Assembly (NCBI GenBank): GCA_003331585.1
Contig: QOPG01000010.1
Span: forward strand, 1 to 49,547
Source of the DNA: Gammaproteobacteria bacterium
Lineage (GTDB): Bacteria; Pseudomonadota; Gammaproteobacteria; Steroidobacterales; Woeseiaceae
Direction: 5' to 3'
Length of the DNA stretch: 49,547 nucleotides
Of the stretch, positions 1-8,071 are shown piece by piece; within the stretch, counting starts at the first letter, position 1; every line of letters begins with the position of its first letter. The notes beneath the pieces were generated by a model, which searched no databases, was not told the origin of the DNA, and saw nothing but the letters and a program-made list of their open reading frames with translations. A program made the translations under genes and the position numbers.

Positions 1-231
1 ATGGGGAGAATTCAAGACAATACTTACTATGTTCAAGGTTATTCGGGTCATGGATTATGTCCATCGCACATAGCTGGTAACGTAATAGCAGATGCTATTG
101 CAGGAGATTCCGAACGTTTTGATGTTTTTGATAAAGTTTGGCACCTAAAATTGCCTGGCGGGCTTTGGTTTGCAAATCCCACACTGGCATTAGGTATGAT
201 GTGGTATCGATTAAAAGAACTATTGGCGTAG
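1..231 (+). CDS. FAD-dependent amine oxidoreductase, PuuB-like (C-terminal fragment)
   Basis: This is the last 76 codons of a gene whose 5' part lies outside the window, so the ATG at position 1 is probably an internal methionine. The segment YYVQGYSGHG followed by a conserved region ending in a GMMWYRLKELL-type helix is characteristic of the C-terminal FAD-contact region of the DAO superfamily. It resembles gamma-glutamylputrescine oxidase (PuuB) most closely. Such flavoenzymes oxidise an amine to an aldehyde with release of ammonia. It lies 18 bases upstream of a spermidine dehydrogenase-like gene on the same strand, and a beta-alanine aminotransferase and a CoA-acylating aldehyde dehydrogenase follow. 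Polyamine oxidation is therefore the likely role. The exact substrate cannot be told from the fragment. Confidence 0.7.
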   Translation: MGRIQDNTYYVQGYSGHGLCPSHIAGNVIADAIAGDSERFDVFDKVWHLKLPGGLWFANPTLALGMMWYRLKELLA

Positions 232-249
232 AAAAGGAAAGTTATCTAG

Positions 250-2172
250 TTGAAGAAAATAAGAGATATCAACAGACGTGATTTTATCAATGGGTTTGCA
301 TTAAGTATTGCTGCCGGTAGCAGCCTCTCTCCTCTTGAAATATTAGCGAATCAAAAAAACGGTTTAAATACCAGTCATTATCCTCCCGCATTGATGGGAA
401 TGAGAGGGAGCAATCCAGGCTCTTTTGAAGTTGCACATGCTCTAGCTTGGGGTGGTGCTAAATTTAACAATCCAAAACATCAAACTGATGATGATTATGA
501 TTTAGTTGTTGTCGGCGGAGGTATTTCCGGTTTGTCAGCAGCGTATTTTTTCCAACAGCGCTATGGCAATGATGCGAAGATTTTAATCCTTGATAATCAT
601 GATGATTTTGGTGGCCATGCTAGACGAAATGAATTTAATGTTGATGGCGAAGAATTGATTTGTTATGGCGGGAGTCAGTCAATAGATACACCCAGTGGTT
701 ATTCCAGTGTTTCAAAACAATTACTAAAAGATTTGGATATTTATACTGACAGATTCTATGAATACTATGATCGAGAATTTTTTGATCGAAATAATCTCAA
801 GAGAGGAATTCATTTTAGTCGTCATGCCTATGCTAAAAGTGTTGTTGCAGATGATATTCTTAGGCAAAGACTTTCCAGTAACAATGAGCATAATCTTCAG
901 ATTATAGACAGTTATCCCATTAAAAATGAATCAAAAAAAGCTCTCATCTCTCTACTCAAAGACGAAACAGATCATCTGCAACACATAGAATCTCAATCTG
1001 AAAAAATCCGTTTTTTAAGAAAGACGAGTTATAGTGATTTCCTTAATAAACATCTCAATATTCCTCAAGAGATTACAAAAACATTCCGCGATCAAATTAA
1101 GGGTTTATGGGGTGTTGGTTGGGATGCATTATCCACTATGGAAGCTTTTAATTATGATATGCCAGGGACTGAATATCTTGATTTTGTGTTATCTGATGAT
1201 GATCCAAGTAATACATTTGACAGCGCTTCTGAGAAAGTGAATGGTCGTGACGAGCCTTATATATTTCATTTTCCAGACGGTAATGCAAGCATTCCTCGAT
1301 GCTTGGTTAGGAAGCTTATACCAAGAGCTATCCCAGGAAGAACAATGGAGGACATAGTCAAGGCAAAGGTTGATTATGACCTCCTGGATGAAAAAAACTC
1401 AACTGTAAGGTTACGATTAAATTCTACAGCAGTGAATGTTCAAAATACATCTGAAGGTAATAATGTAGACATAAAATACATCAACAGGGGAACAGCATAT
1501 CGTGTAAGAGGGCGCCATGTAGTTATGGCATGCTACAATAATATGTTGCCGTATTTGTGTCCAGAACTTACAGAAAAACAAAACACAGCCATAAAGTATG
1601 CTACTAAGATACCGCTTGTTTACATCAGTGTTGCTGTGAGAAATTGGCATGCATTCAATGATCTTGGCTACCATAGCTTTTATATTCCCCAATCTAAATT
1701 AATGCATTCATTTGGAATGGACTTTCCCGTGAGCATGGGAGGATATAATTACACCTCTAAACCGAGTCAAGCTACCGTTTTGCATGGGACTTTTGTACCA
1801 ACTGACCCTGATATTGGATTGAGTCCAAAAGAACAAGCAATTAACGGAAGAAGGAAATTATATGAAATGAGTTTTGAAAATATCGAAAACTTGATATATG
1901 AGCAGTTGGATGAATCGTTGGGTACGGGAGGTTTTGATGTTGAAAAAGATATTTCAGGTATAACTGTAAATAGATGGCCTCACGGATATTCATGGGAGTA
2001 TAATGATTATTCCGATCCTGTTGAATATACCCCATATAATGGTCCACATATTGAGGGACGTAAAAAAATTGGTAGAATTTCAATTGCTAATTCTGATGCA
2101 TCAGCCTACGCTTATGTTGATGGGGCTATTGATGCTGCTGACAGAGCAGTAAATGAGCAATTAAAAAAATAA
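250..2172 (+). CDS. Spermidine dehydrogenase-like FAD/NAD(P)-binding oxidoreductase with Tat-type signal
   Basis: A 640-residue flavoprotein. Residues 6-25 hold a twin-arginine-like stretch (NRRDFINGF followed by a small hydrophobic region), which suggests Tat export to the periplasm. Residues 84-105 form a Rossmann FAD-binding motif (VVVGGGISGLSAA), followed by a DDFGGHARRNEF-like segment. The MGMRGSNPGSFEVAHAL segment at residues 49-65 is familiar from the spermidine dehydrogenase (SpdH) family, and the length fits. SpdH cleaves spermidine oxidatively to an aminoaldehyde plus a diamine. The start is TTG at 250, with AAGGAA about ten bases upstream. The neighbours could process 3-aminopropanal or beta-alanine, which supports the polyamine assignment. 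A related uncharacterised amine dehydrogenase is possible. Confidence 0.68.
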   Translation: MKKIRDINRRDFINGFALSIAAGSSLSPLEILANQKNGLNTSHYPPALMGMRGSNPGSFEVAHALAWGGAKFNNPKHQTDDDYDLVVVGGGISGLSAAYFFQQRYGNDAKILILDNHDDFGGHARRNEFNVDGEELICYGGSQSIDTPSGYSSVSKQLLKDLDIYTDRFYEYYDREFFDRNNLKRGIHFSRHAYAKSVVADDILRQRLSSNNEHNLQIIDSYPIKNESKKALISLLKDETDHLQHIESQSEKIRFLRKTSYSDFLNKHLNIPQEITKTFRDQIKGLWGVGWDALSTMEAFNYDMPGTEYLDFVLSDDDPSNTFDSASEKVNGRDEPYIFHFPDGNASIPRCLVRKLIPRAIPGRTMEDIVKAKVDYDLLDEKNSTVRLRLNSTAVNVQNTSEGNNVDIKYINRGTAYRVRGRHVVMACYNNMLPYLCPELTEKQNTAIKYATKIPLVYISVAVRNWHAFNDLGYHSFYIPQSKLMHSFGMDFPVSMGGYNYTSKPSQATVLHGTFVPTDPDIGLSPKEQAINGRRKLYEMSFENIENLIYEQLDESLGTGGFDVEKDISGITVNRWPHGYSWEYNDYSDPVEYTPYNGPHIEGRKKIGRISIANSDASAYAYVDGAIDAADRAVNEQLKK

Positions 2173-2195
2173 TAGAAATTGAACAGGAGAAAACA

Positions 2196-2636
2196 ATGAA
2201 AAATACAATAATTATATTAATAAGCCTATTACTTTCTAGTACTTTTATATTGGCTGATGATCACATTGTTAAACCGGAAGAGATAAGCAAATCTGATGTT
2301 GCCGGTGCAATGTATGTCAGACCGAGCATGACAAAGACAACGCATGAAGATGGATCTATTGCGCTGGATGTAACAAGCTTTTTAAGTACCGATGGTAAAT
2401 ATGAAACTGGAATGTATCGATCAGCAGCCTCTCATATAAATGTAAATGAACCATGGGGAGTTGATGAATTTTTCTTTGTAATACAGGGGAGCATTACTTT
2501 AACCTCAAAAGATGGGAGTGTGTTAACTATTGAAGCAGGGGAAGGTGCCTCTATTCCTAAAGAATGGACAGGAAAATGGGATACAGACGGTTACAGTAAA
2601 ATATGGGCAATATATTACGGCGATAGCAAAGAATAA
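2196..2636 (+). CDS. Exported cupin-domain protein (DUF861/EutQ-like)
   Basis: A 146-residue protein with an N-terminal signal peptide (basic start, then a hydrophobic run to about residue 20, and a likely cleavage near LADD). A single cupin barrel follows. The segment EFFFVIQGSITLTS and the glycine-rich turn before IPKEWTGKW match the small Cupin_3 (DUF861) fold. A GGAG-type site (aggag, 2185-2189) precedes the ATG. It sits between the spermidine dehydrogenase-like gene and the aminotransferase in an apparent operon. Cytoplasmic relatives often accompany amine-oxidase operons, but an exported version is less usual. The function is unknown. Export would match a periplasmic location for the upstream Tat flavoprotein. 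A second, unexported cupin of the same family lies at 42762-43106. Confidence 0.65.
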   Translation: MKNTIIILISLLLSSTFILADDHIVKPEEISKSDVAGAMYVRPSMTKTTHEDGSIALDVTSFLSTDGKYETGMYRSAASHINVNEPWGVDEFFFVIQGSITLTSKDGSVLTIEAGEGASIPKEWTGKWDTDGYSKIWAIYYGDSKE

Positions 2637-2669
2637 AAAATAAAAAGAAGATGTCTCAAGGAGATTACA

Positions 2670-3998
2670 GTGTTAGATGAAAATATGAGTATAGACCTTC
2701 CAGAAATGGATGCATATTGGATGCCATTTACAGGAAATCGTTATTTTAAAGAAAATCCTCGCGTTATTCATCGTGCGGAAGGGATGTATTGTTGGTCGCA
2801 TGACGGACGAAAATTATTGGATATGGTCGCTGGATTATGGTGCTGCAATGCCGGCCATTGTGACCCAAGAATTGTCAAAGCGATTCAAGACCAAGCAGCA
2901 GATTTGGATTATGCGATGGCATTTCAACTTGGTCACCCAAAAGCTTTCGAGCTTGCCTCAAAATTGACTGACATTGCACCGGATGGTATAGATCATGCTT
3001 TTTTTGTAAATTCAGGTTCTGAGGCAGTTGAAACTGCTATGAAAATGACTCTAGCGTACCATCGAATTCGTGGTCAAGGAGAAAGAACAAGATTTATTGG
3101 CAGGGAAAGAGGGTACCATGGCGTTGGATTTGCGGGCATATCTGTTGGCGGGATGTCCCCAAATAGGAAAATGTTTGGGTCTATGTTACCAGGAGTTGAT
3201 CATCTACCGCATACTCATAATCTTGAACATAATGCTTTTTCAAGAGGGCTTCCAAACTGGGGAGATCATTTAGCAGATGAGTTAGAGAATATTATTGCAC
3301 TTCATGATCCATCAACTATTGCTGGGGTGATAATGGAACCAATTTCTGGTTCAGCAGGAGTACTCCTGCCACCAAAGGGTTACTTGAAAAAAATTAGAGA
3401 AATTTGCACGAAACACGAAATCATGTTGATTTTTGATGAAGTTATTTGTGGTTTTGGAAGAACAGGTGACGCATTTGCTGCAACAAGATTCGATGTTACT
3501 CCAGATATTATTACTGTAGCGAAAGGTTTAACCAGTGGAACTGTTCCCATGGGTGGTGTGCTTACAAGAGGTGATATTTATGACACCTTTATGACTGGTC
3601 CCGAGAGTGCTATTGAGTTTTTTCATGGATACACATATTCAGGGCATCCACTGGCAGCAGCCGCTGGATGTGCAACTTTAGATGTTTATGCTGAAGATGA
3701 TTTATTCAATCGTGCTCGTTCGCTCGAGGATATGTTTGCAGATGCGCTTCATTCACTTAAGGATGAACCTTATGTGATTGATATAAGAAATTTTGGCTTA
3801 ATAGGTGCGGTTGAATTAACCCCAATTGAAGGTCAACCTACAGCAAGAGCAATGGGAATATTTAGAGATTGCTTTGATAAAGGCTTAATCATAAGAACAA
3901 CAGGTGATACAGTCGCGTTTTCACCGCCATTGATTGTAAAAGAAACTCAAATTGAGGAAACGGTTGAAACAATAAGAGCGTCTTTGAGGGCAATATGA
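2670..3998 (+). CDS. Beta-alanine:pyruvate-type (omega-amino acid) aminotransferase
   Basis: A 442-residue class III PLP-dependent aminotransferase. The visible signatures are the PLP-phosphate-binding SGSEAVE near residues 115-121, IFDEVICGFGRTG at 254-266 with the ring-contacting aspartate at 256, and the Schiff-base lysine at about 285 in ITVAKGLTSG. The N-terminal MDAYWMPFTGNR segment is typical of omega-amino acid:pyruvate transaminases, which convert beta-alanine plus pyruvate to malonate semialdehyde plus alanine. The GTG start at 2670 has AAGGAG six bases upstream; an ATG at 2685 is an alternative. The gene overlaps the next CDS by four bases (ATGA), so the two products are probably translated together. 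Putrescine or taurine transamination cannot be excluded. Confidence 0.8.
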   Translation: MLDENMSIDLPEMDAYWMPFTGNRYFKENPRVIHRAEGMYCWSHDGRKLLDMVAGLWCCNAGHCDPRIVKAIQDQAADLDYAMAFQLGHPKAFELASKLTDIAPDGIDHAFFVNSGSEAVETAMKMTLAYHRIRGQGERTRFIGRERGYHGVGFAGISVGGMSPNRKMFGSMLPGVDHLPHTHNLEHNAFSRGLPNWGDHLADELENIIALHDPSTIAGVIMEPISGSAGVLLPPKGYLKKIREICTKHEIMLIFDEVICGFGRTGDAFAATRFDVTPDIITVAKGLTSGTVPMGGVLTRGDIYDTFMTGPESAIEFFHGYTYSGHPLAAAAGCATLDVYAEDDLFNRARSLEDMFADALHSLKDEPYVIDIRNFGLIGAVELTPIEGQPTARAMGIFRDCFDKGLIIRTTGDTVAFSPPLIVKETQIEETVETIRASLRAI

Positions 3999-5509
3999 GT
4001 AATTTTTATGATATAAAACCAAAAAGAACGATAGAAAATTGGGTGGATGGAGGCATTATAAAATCCAAATCAGATCGTTTTGAAATTGTGACTGACTCAG
4101 CAACAGGGAAAGAGTGTGCTTCTGTATTAATGTCCTCGAAAGAAGATGTTCTCGTAGCGATAGAATCATCAAAGAAAGCATTTGAGTCATGGTCAAAAAC
4201 ACCGGTTCTTAAGCGTGCTAGAGTCATGTTCAAATTCAAGGAATTAATTGAGCGAGATAAAAAGAAAATTGCAGCAATCATTACACAAGAGCATGGAAAA
4301 GTTCTAGACGACGCAGAAGGTTCCATTCAAAGAGGCTTGGAAGTAGTAGAGTTTGCTTGTGGAATCCCTCACCTAATAAAAGGTGAGTTCAATGACCAAG
4401 TAGGAACAGGAGTTGACACATTTTCAATGAGGCAACCGCTCGGCATTTGTGTTGGGATTACCCCATTTAACTTTCCTGCTATGGTTCCATTGTGGATGTT
4501 CCCATTAGCTATAGCTTGCGGTAACACTTTTATACTTAAACCTTCGGAAAAAGATCCAACCTGTTCAATTATTTGGGCAGAGCTTCTAAAAGAAGCTGGA
4601 CTTCCTGATGGAGTATTTAATGTAATTCAAGGAGATCATGTTGCAGTAAACACACTTTTGGAGAACGAAAGTGTAGCCGCATCAAGTTTTGTGGGTTCGA
4701 CTCCCGTTGCAGAGCATGTATACAAAACCTCATCTGAATACGGTAAGCGTGTTCAGGCGCTTGGGGGTGCCAAAAATCATCTAGTAGTTATGCCTGATGC
4801 TGATATGGAGCAAGTTGCTGATGCCTTAATTGGAGCTGGATATGGCTCTGCAGGTGAGAGATGTATGGCGATTTCTGCTGTTGTCACTGTAGGAGACTCT
4901 GCAGAACCTTTGCTGGAAAAATTAATTCCCAAGATTGCATCCATAAAGATAGGGCCTGGAAATGACATTTCAAATCATATGGGTCCTCTAATAACCGCAG
5001 AACATAAAGAAAAAGTTAGGTCATATATAGATCTTGGAGAAAAGGAAGGCGCCAAATTGTTAGTGGATGGAAGGACTCATGAAATTTGTAATTCGGATGG
5101 ATTTTTTTTAGGGCCTACACTCTTTGATTTTACTTCTAAAGAGATGCGAGTTTATAAAGAGGAAATATTTGGTCCAGTTCTTACTATGATGAGAGTGGAT
5201 TCATTTGACGAGGCAGTTCAATTGATAAATGAGCATGAGTTTGGTAATGGAACCGCTATATTTACAAGAGATGGTGATGCGGCTAGAGAGTTTTCAAATA
5301 AAATAGAAGTTGGGATGGTGGGTATTAACGTTCCTATTCCAGTACCATTGGCCTTTCATACATTTGGAGGATGGAAGCGTTCTCTTTTTGGTTGTAATGG
5401 AGTTTATGGGATGGAGGGTATTAGATTCTATACCCGGTTAAAAACTGTAACATCCAGATGGCCAACAGGAATTAGGTCGGGCGCAGAATTTTCTATGCCA
5501 ATTATTTAG
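3995..5509 (+). CDS. mmsA: Methylmalonate/malonate-semialdehyde dehydrogenase (CoA-acylating)
   Basis: A 504-residue aldehyde dehydrogenase of the MmsA subfamily. The catalytic cysteine is at about 290 in SAGERCMAIS. The usual general-base glutamate region reads ALGGAKNH (about 255-262), the hallmark of CoA-dependent semialdehyde dehydrogenases. GITPFNFPAMVPLWMFPLA (155-173) is also typical. The family converts methylmalonate semialdehyde to propionyl-CoA, or malonate semialdehyde to acetyl-CoA, with NAD+ and CoA. Directly after a beta-alanine-type aminotransferase, the malonate semialdehyde route is the likely one. The start overlaps the aminotransferase stop as ATGA. The 3' end overlaps the convergent thrS stop by eight bases. 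Valine or myo-inositol degradation is a less likely alternative here. Confidence 0.85.
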   Translation: MSNFYDIKPKRTIENWVDGGIIKSKSDRFEIVTDSATGKECASVLMSSKEDVLVAIESSKKAFESWSKTPVLKRARVMFKFKELIERDKKKIAAIITQEHGKVLDDAEGSIQRGLEVVEFACGIPHLIKGEFNDQVGTGVDTFSMRQPLGICVGITPFNFPAMVPLWMFPLAIACGNTFILKPSEKDPTCSIIWAELLKEAGLPDGVFNVIQGDHVAVNTLLENESVAASSFVGSTPVAEHVYKTSSEYGKRVQALGGAKNHLVVMPDADMEQVADALIGAGYGSAGERCMAISAVVTVGDSAEPLLEKLIPKIASIKIGPGNDISNHMGPLITAEHKEKVRSYIDLGEKEGAKLLVDGRTHEICNSDGFFLGPTLFDFTSKEMRVYKEEIFGPVLTMMRVDSFDEAVQLINEHEFGNGTAIFTRDGDAAREFSNKIEVGMVGINVPIPVPLAFHTFGGWKRSLFGCNGVYGMEGIRFYTRLKTVTSRWPTGIRSGAEFSMPII

Positions 5510-7427
5510 CTGAAGGTGCTTTTATCTCTTTTTGAAGGTCTTGTATTGCTTCATTAAGTTTTACCGTAATTTGTTCTTTTGAGCCCAGCCTTCTAATTGC
5601 TACTGTTTCCTCTTCAATTTCTTTGTGACCGACAGCAAATAAAACAGGTACTTTGCTGAGACTGTGCTCCCTGACTTTGTATGATATTTTTTCATTTCTG
5701 AGGTCACACTCTGCCTGAATACCAGCGTTATTTAACTGCTTTATGACCTCTTTAGCATAGTTATCTGCTTTTGAGGTAATTGTAAGAACTTTCACAGGTA
5801 ATGGGGATAACCATAATGGAAGATTTCCTGCGTGGTGTTCTATCAATATACCAATAAAACGCTCAAGAGAGCCAAACATAGCTCGATGCAGTAAAACTGG
5901 GGTATGTTTTTGTCCATCCTCACCAACATACGTAGCATCCAATCTTGCAGGTAAGTTAAGATCAACTTGGTGTGTACCACATTGCCAATCTCTTCCGATT
6001 GCGTCCCTTAAGACGAACTCTAATTTTGGTCCGTAGAAAGCACCTTCACCAGGATTGTGGACATAATCGAGTCCAGTTTTTTCTAAAGCTGATATAAGAG
6101 CATTTTCAGCCTCGTCCCATATATGATCCTCACCGACTCTTACTTTTGGTCGGTCAGCATATTTGATAATAATTTCTTTGAAACCGAAATCTTTGTATAT
6201 ATCTAGGATTAAATTACATACAGAAATTGTCTCATCAGTTATTTGTTCGGGCGTACAAAATATATGAGCATCATCTTGAGTAAAAGCACGAACTCTTAAC
6301 ATTCCATGCAGGGAACCCGAGGGCTCATATCGATGAACTTTTCCAAACTCACAGAGTCTATATGGGAGATCACGATAACTCGTTATTCCTTGTTTAAAAA
6401 CTTGCACATGACCAGGGCAGTTCATAGGTTTAATGGCATATTTTCTTCCATCTCCACTATCAGATGTAAACATATTCTCGCCAAATGATTCCCAGTGTCC
6501 TGAGGCTTCCCATAACGATCTATCCATGAGTTCAGGTGTATTGACTTCATGATAACCAGCATCAGTTTGTTTTTTTCTCATGTAATCGATGAGTTTCTGG
6601 AATAAGTTCCATCCTTTTGGGTGCCAGAACACTGCTCCAGGAGCTTCTTCTTGAAAGTGGAATAAATCCATTTGTTTTGCTAATTTTCTGTGATCTCTCT
6701 TTTCTGCTTCTTCAAGCTTAGTGAGATGCTTTCTTAAGTCTTTATTATTTAGCCATGCCGTACCATATATTCTTTGAAGCATTTGATTTTCTGCATTTCC
6801 TTTCCAGTATGCTCCAGAAATTTTCGTTAATTTAAATGAACCTATTTGTTTAAGAGATCTTAGGTGAGGCCCTCTACATAAGTCTATAAAATCAGAATCA
6901 CCTTGCTGATATATTTGGAAATTACCTTCTTGATCTGAATTTTTTATAATCTCAATTTTATAATTTTCAGATTTTTTTTTGAATAAGGATATAGCATCCT
7001 TTTTTGAATGAAACGATTTTATTATTTTTGATTCTTGTTTGATGATTTTTTTCATTTCTTCTTCTATTTTTGGCAGATCATCAATTGATAATTGTTTATC
7101 GATTTCAAAGTCATAATAGAAACCATCAGTGACAGTAGGGCCGATTGCTAATTTACTATTTGGATATAAATTTTTTACTGCTCTTGCTAAGACCTGAGCG
7201 GTAAGCGTGTGACGCATTATTTCGAGTCCTGCATCACTATTAAGCGTAATAATCGAGACCATCGCATCATTTGAAATTTCATCAGATAGATCGTGCTGTT
7301 TTCCATCTATTTCAATAGCAACGGCCGCTTTAGCTAGGTTTTCACCTATAGATTCTGCAATCTCGATACCATTTGTTGGCTTTTCGAAATGCTTTTCAGA
7401 GCCGTCTGGAAGTTTAATAGTCAGCAT
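5502..7427 (-). CDS. thrS: Threonyl-tRNA synthetase
   Basis: A 641-residue class II synthetase, almost the length of the E. coli enzyme. It has an N-terminal TGS domain (about 1-60), an editing domain (about 62-225), a catalytic core (about 245-535) and a C-terminal anticodon-binding domain. The zinc-binding cysteine lies in MNCPGH (about 337), and motif 2 is seen around FGKVHRYEPSGSLHG. The second half of the editing site is intact (CRGPH, Cys184 and His188). The first half, normally HxxxH, reads HTLTAQ at residues 73-78, with one residue inserted relative to E. coli and Gln at the second His position. The 3' end overlaps mmsA by eight bases. No infC follows, unlike in E. coli. Confidence 0.97.
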   Translation of the reverse strand: MLTIKLPDGSEKHFEKPTNGIEIAESIGENLAKAAVAIEIDGKQHDLSDEISNDAMVSIITLNSDAGLEIMRHTLTAQVLARAVKNLYPNSKLAIGPTVTDGFYYDFEIDKQLSIDDLPKIEEEMKKIIKQESKIIKSFHSKKDAISLFKKKSENYKIEIIKNSDQEGNFQIYQQGDSDFIDLCRGPHLRSLKQIGSFKLTKISGAYWKGNAENQMLQRIYGTAWLNNKDLRKHLTKLEEAEKRDHRKLAKQMDLFHFQEEAPGAVFWHPKGWNLFQKLIDYMRKKQTDAGYHEVNTPELMDRSLWEASGHWESFGENMFTSDSGDGRKYAIKPMNCPGHVQVFKQGITSYRDLPYRLCEFGKVHRYEPSGSLHGMLRVRAFTQDDAHIFCTPEQITDETISVCNLILDIYKDFGFKEIIIKYADRPKVRVGEDHIWDEAENALISALEKTGLDYVHNPGEGAFYGPKLEFVLRDAIGRDWQCGTHQVDLNLPARLDATYVGEDGQKHTPVLLHRAMFGSLERFIGILIEHHAGNLPLWLSPLPVKVLTITSKADNYAKEVIKQLNNAGIQAECDLRNEKISYKVREHSLSKVPVLFAVGHKEIEEETVAIRRLGSKEQITVKLNEAIQDLQKEIKAPSAK

Positions 7428-7558
7428 TTTATATTCTCGAATTATATAAAATCATTTAAAGTAAGTTATATAATCATTGTACCCGAAAAAAAACACTCCG
7501 CTAAGTAAGATATGATTTTTTTAAGGTACAATAATATTGATTCCAATCGGTGCATAAG

Positions 7559-8044
7559 ATGAATAAGAGTAAAAACAATCAAGCTGATTCACATGACTAT
7601 CATGATCATAGTGCTTGTATCGAAGATGCGATCTCAAAGGCAGAAATTCTATGCAAAAACAAGGGTTTGAGATTTACCAAGATACGAAGAAAAGTTTTGC
7701 AATTGATATGCTCTAGTCATAAACCACTCGGAGCTTATGATATTTTAGATTGCCTTCGAAAAGAAGGGATCAAAGCTGAGCCACCAACAGTATACAGGGC
7801 TCTTGGGTTTTTGATCGAAGCTGAATTAGCTCATCGATTAGATACATTGAATGCTTTCATAGGGTGCGTTAATCCAGAAACTTCTCATCAAGGTCAATTT
7901 TTAATATGCCGAGATTGCAAGAGCGTGTCGGAAATGAATGATAATGAGATTATAGAATTGATTAATTCAAAAGCGACAAATAACGGCTTCTCCGCAACTC
8001 AACAGATGCTTGAGATTGAAGGCCAATGCAATCAGTGCAAATAA
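7559..8044 (+). CDS. zur: Fur-family transcriptional regulator, Zur-like
   Basis: A Fur-family metalloregulator of about 161 residues. It has an N-terminal winged helix (GLRFTKIRRKVLQLI, then PPTVYRALGFLIEAELAHRL as the recognition region) and a C-terminal dimerisation domain. That domain carries two CxxC pairs, CRDC and the terminal CNQC, which form the structural zinc site. The YRAL and LDTLNAFIGC segments resemble Zur (zinc uptake regulator) more than Fur. The N-terminus is His/Asp-rich (DSHDYHDHSAC). The family represses zinc-import genes when zinc is bound. I chose the ATG at 7559; a GTG at 7550 is also in frame, and neither has a clear Shine-Dalgarno sequence. No zinc transporter genes are adjacent. 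The gene diverges from thrS across about 130 bases. Confidence 0.85.
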   Translation: MNKSKNNQADSHDYHDHSACIEDAISKAEILCKNKGLRFTKIRRKVLQLICSSHKPLGAYDILDCLRKEGIKAEPPTVYRALGFLIEAELAHRLDTLNAFIGCVNPETSHQGQFLICRDCKSVSEMNDNEIIELINSKATNNGFSATQQMLEIEGQCNQCK

Positions 8045-8071
8045 CTAAATTAAAGTAAAAAATCTAAAGCA

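Noticed and set aside
1-231. A complete 76-residue small protein at the window start
   Set aside because: The sequence matches the C-terminus of a large flavoprotein, so it is a truncated gene, not a short one.
7461-7480. GTTATA-containing sequence between thrS and the Zur-like gene, resembling a Zur box half-site
   Set aside because: Only one half matches the Zur consensus GTTATAnnATAAC and the region is very AT-rich, so chance is likely.
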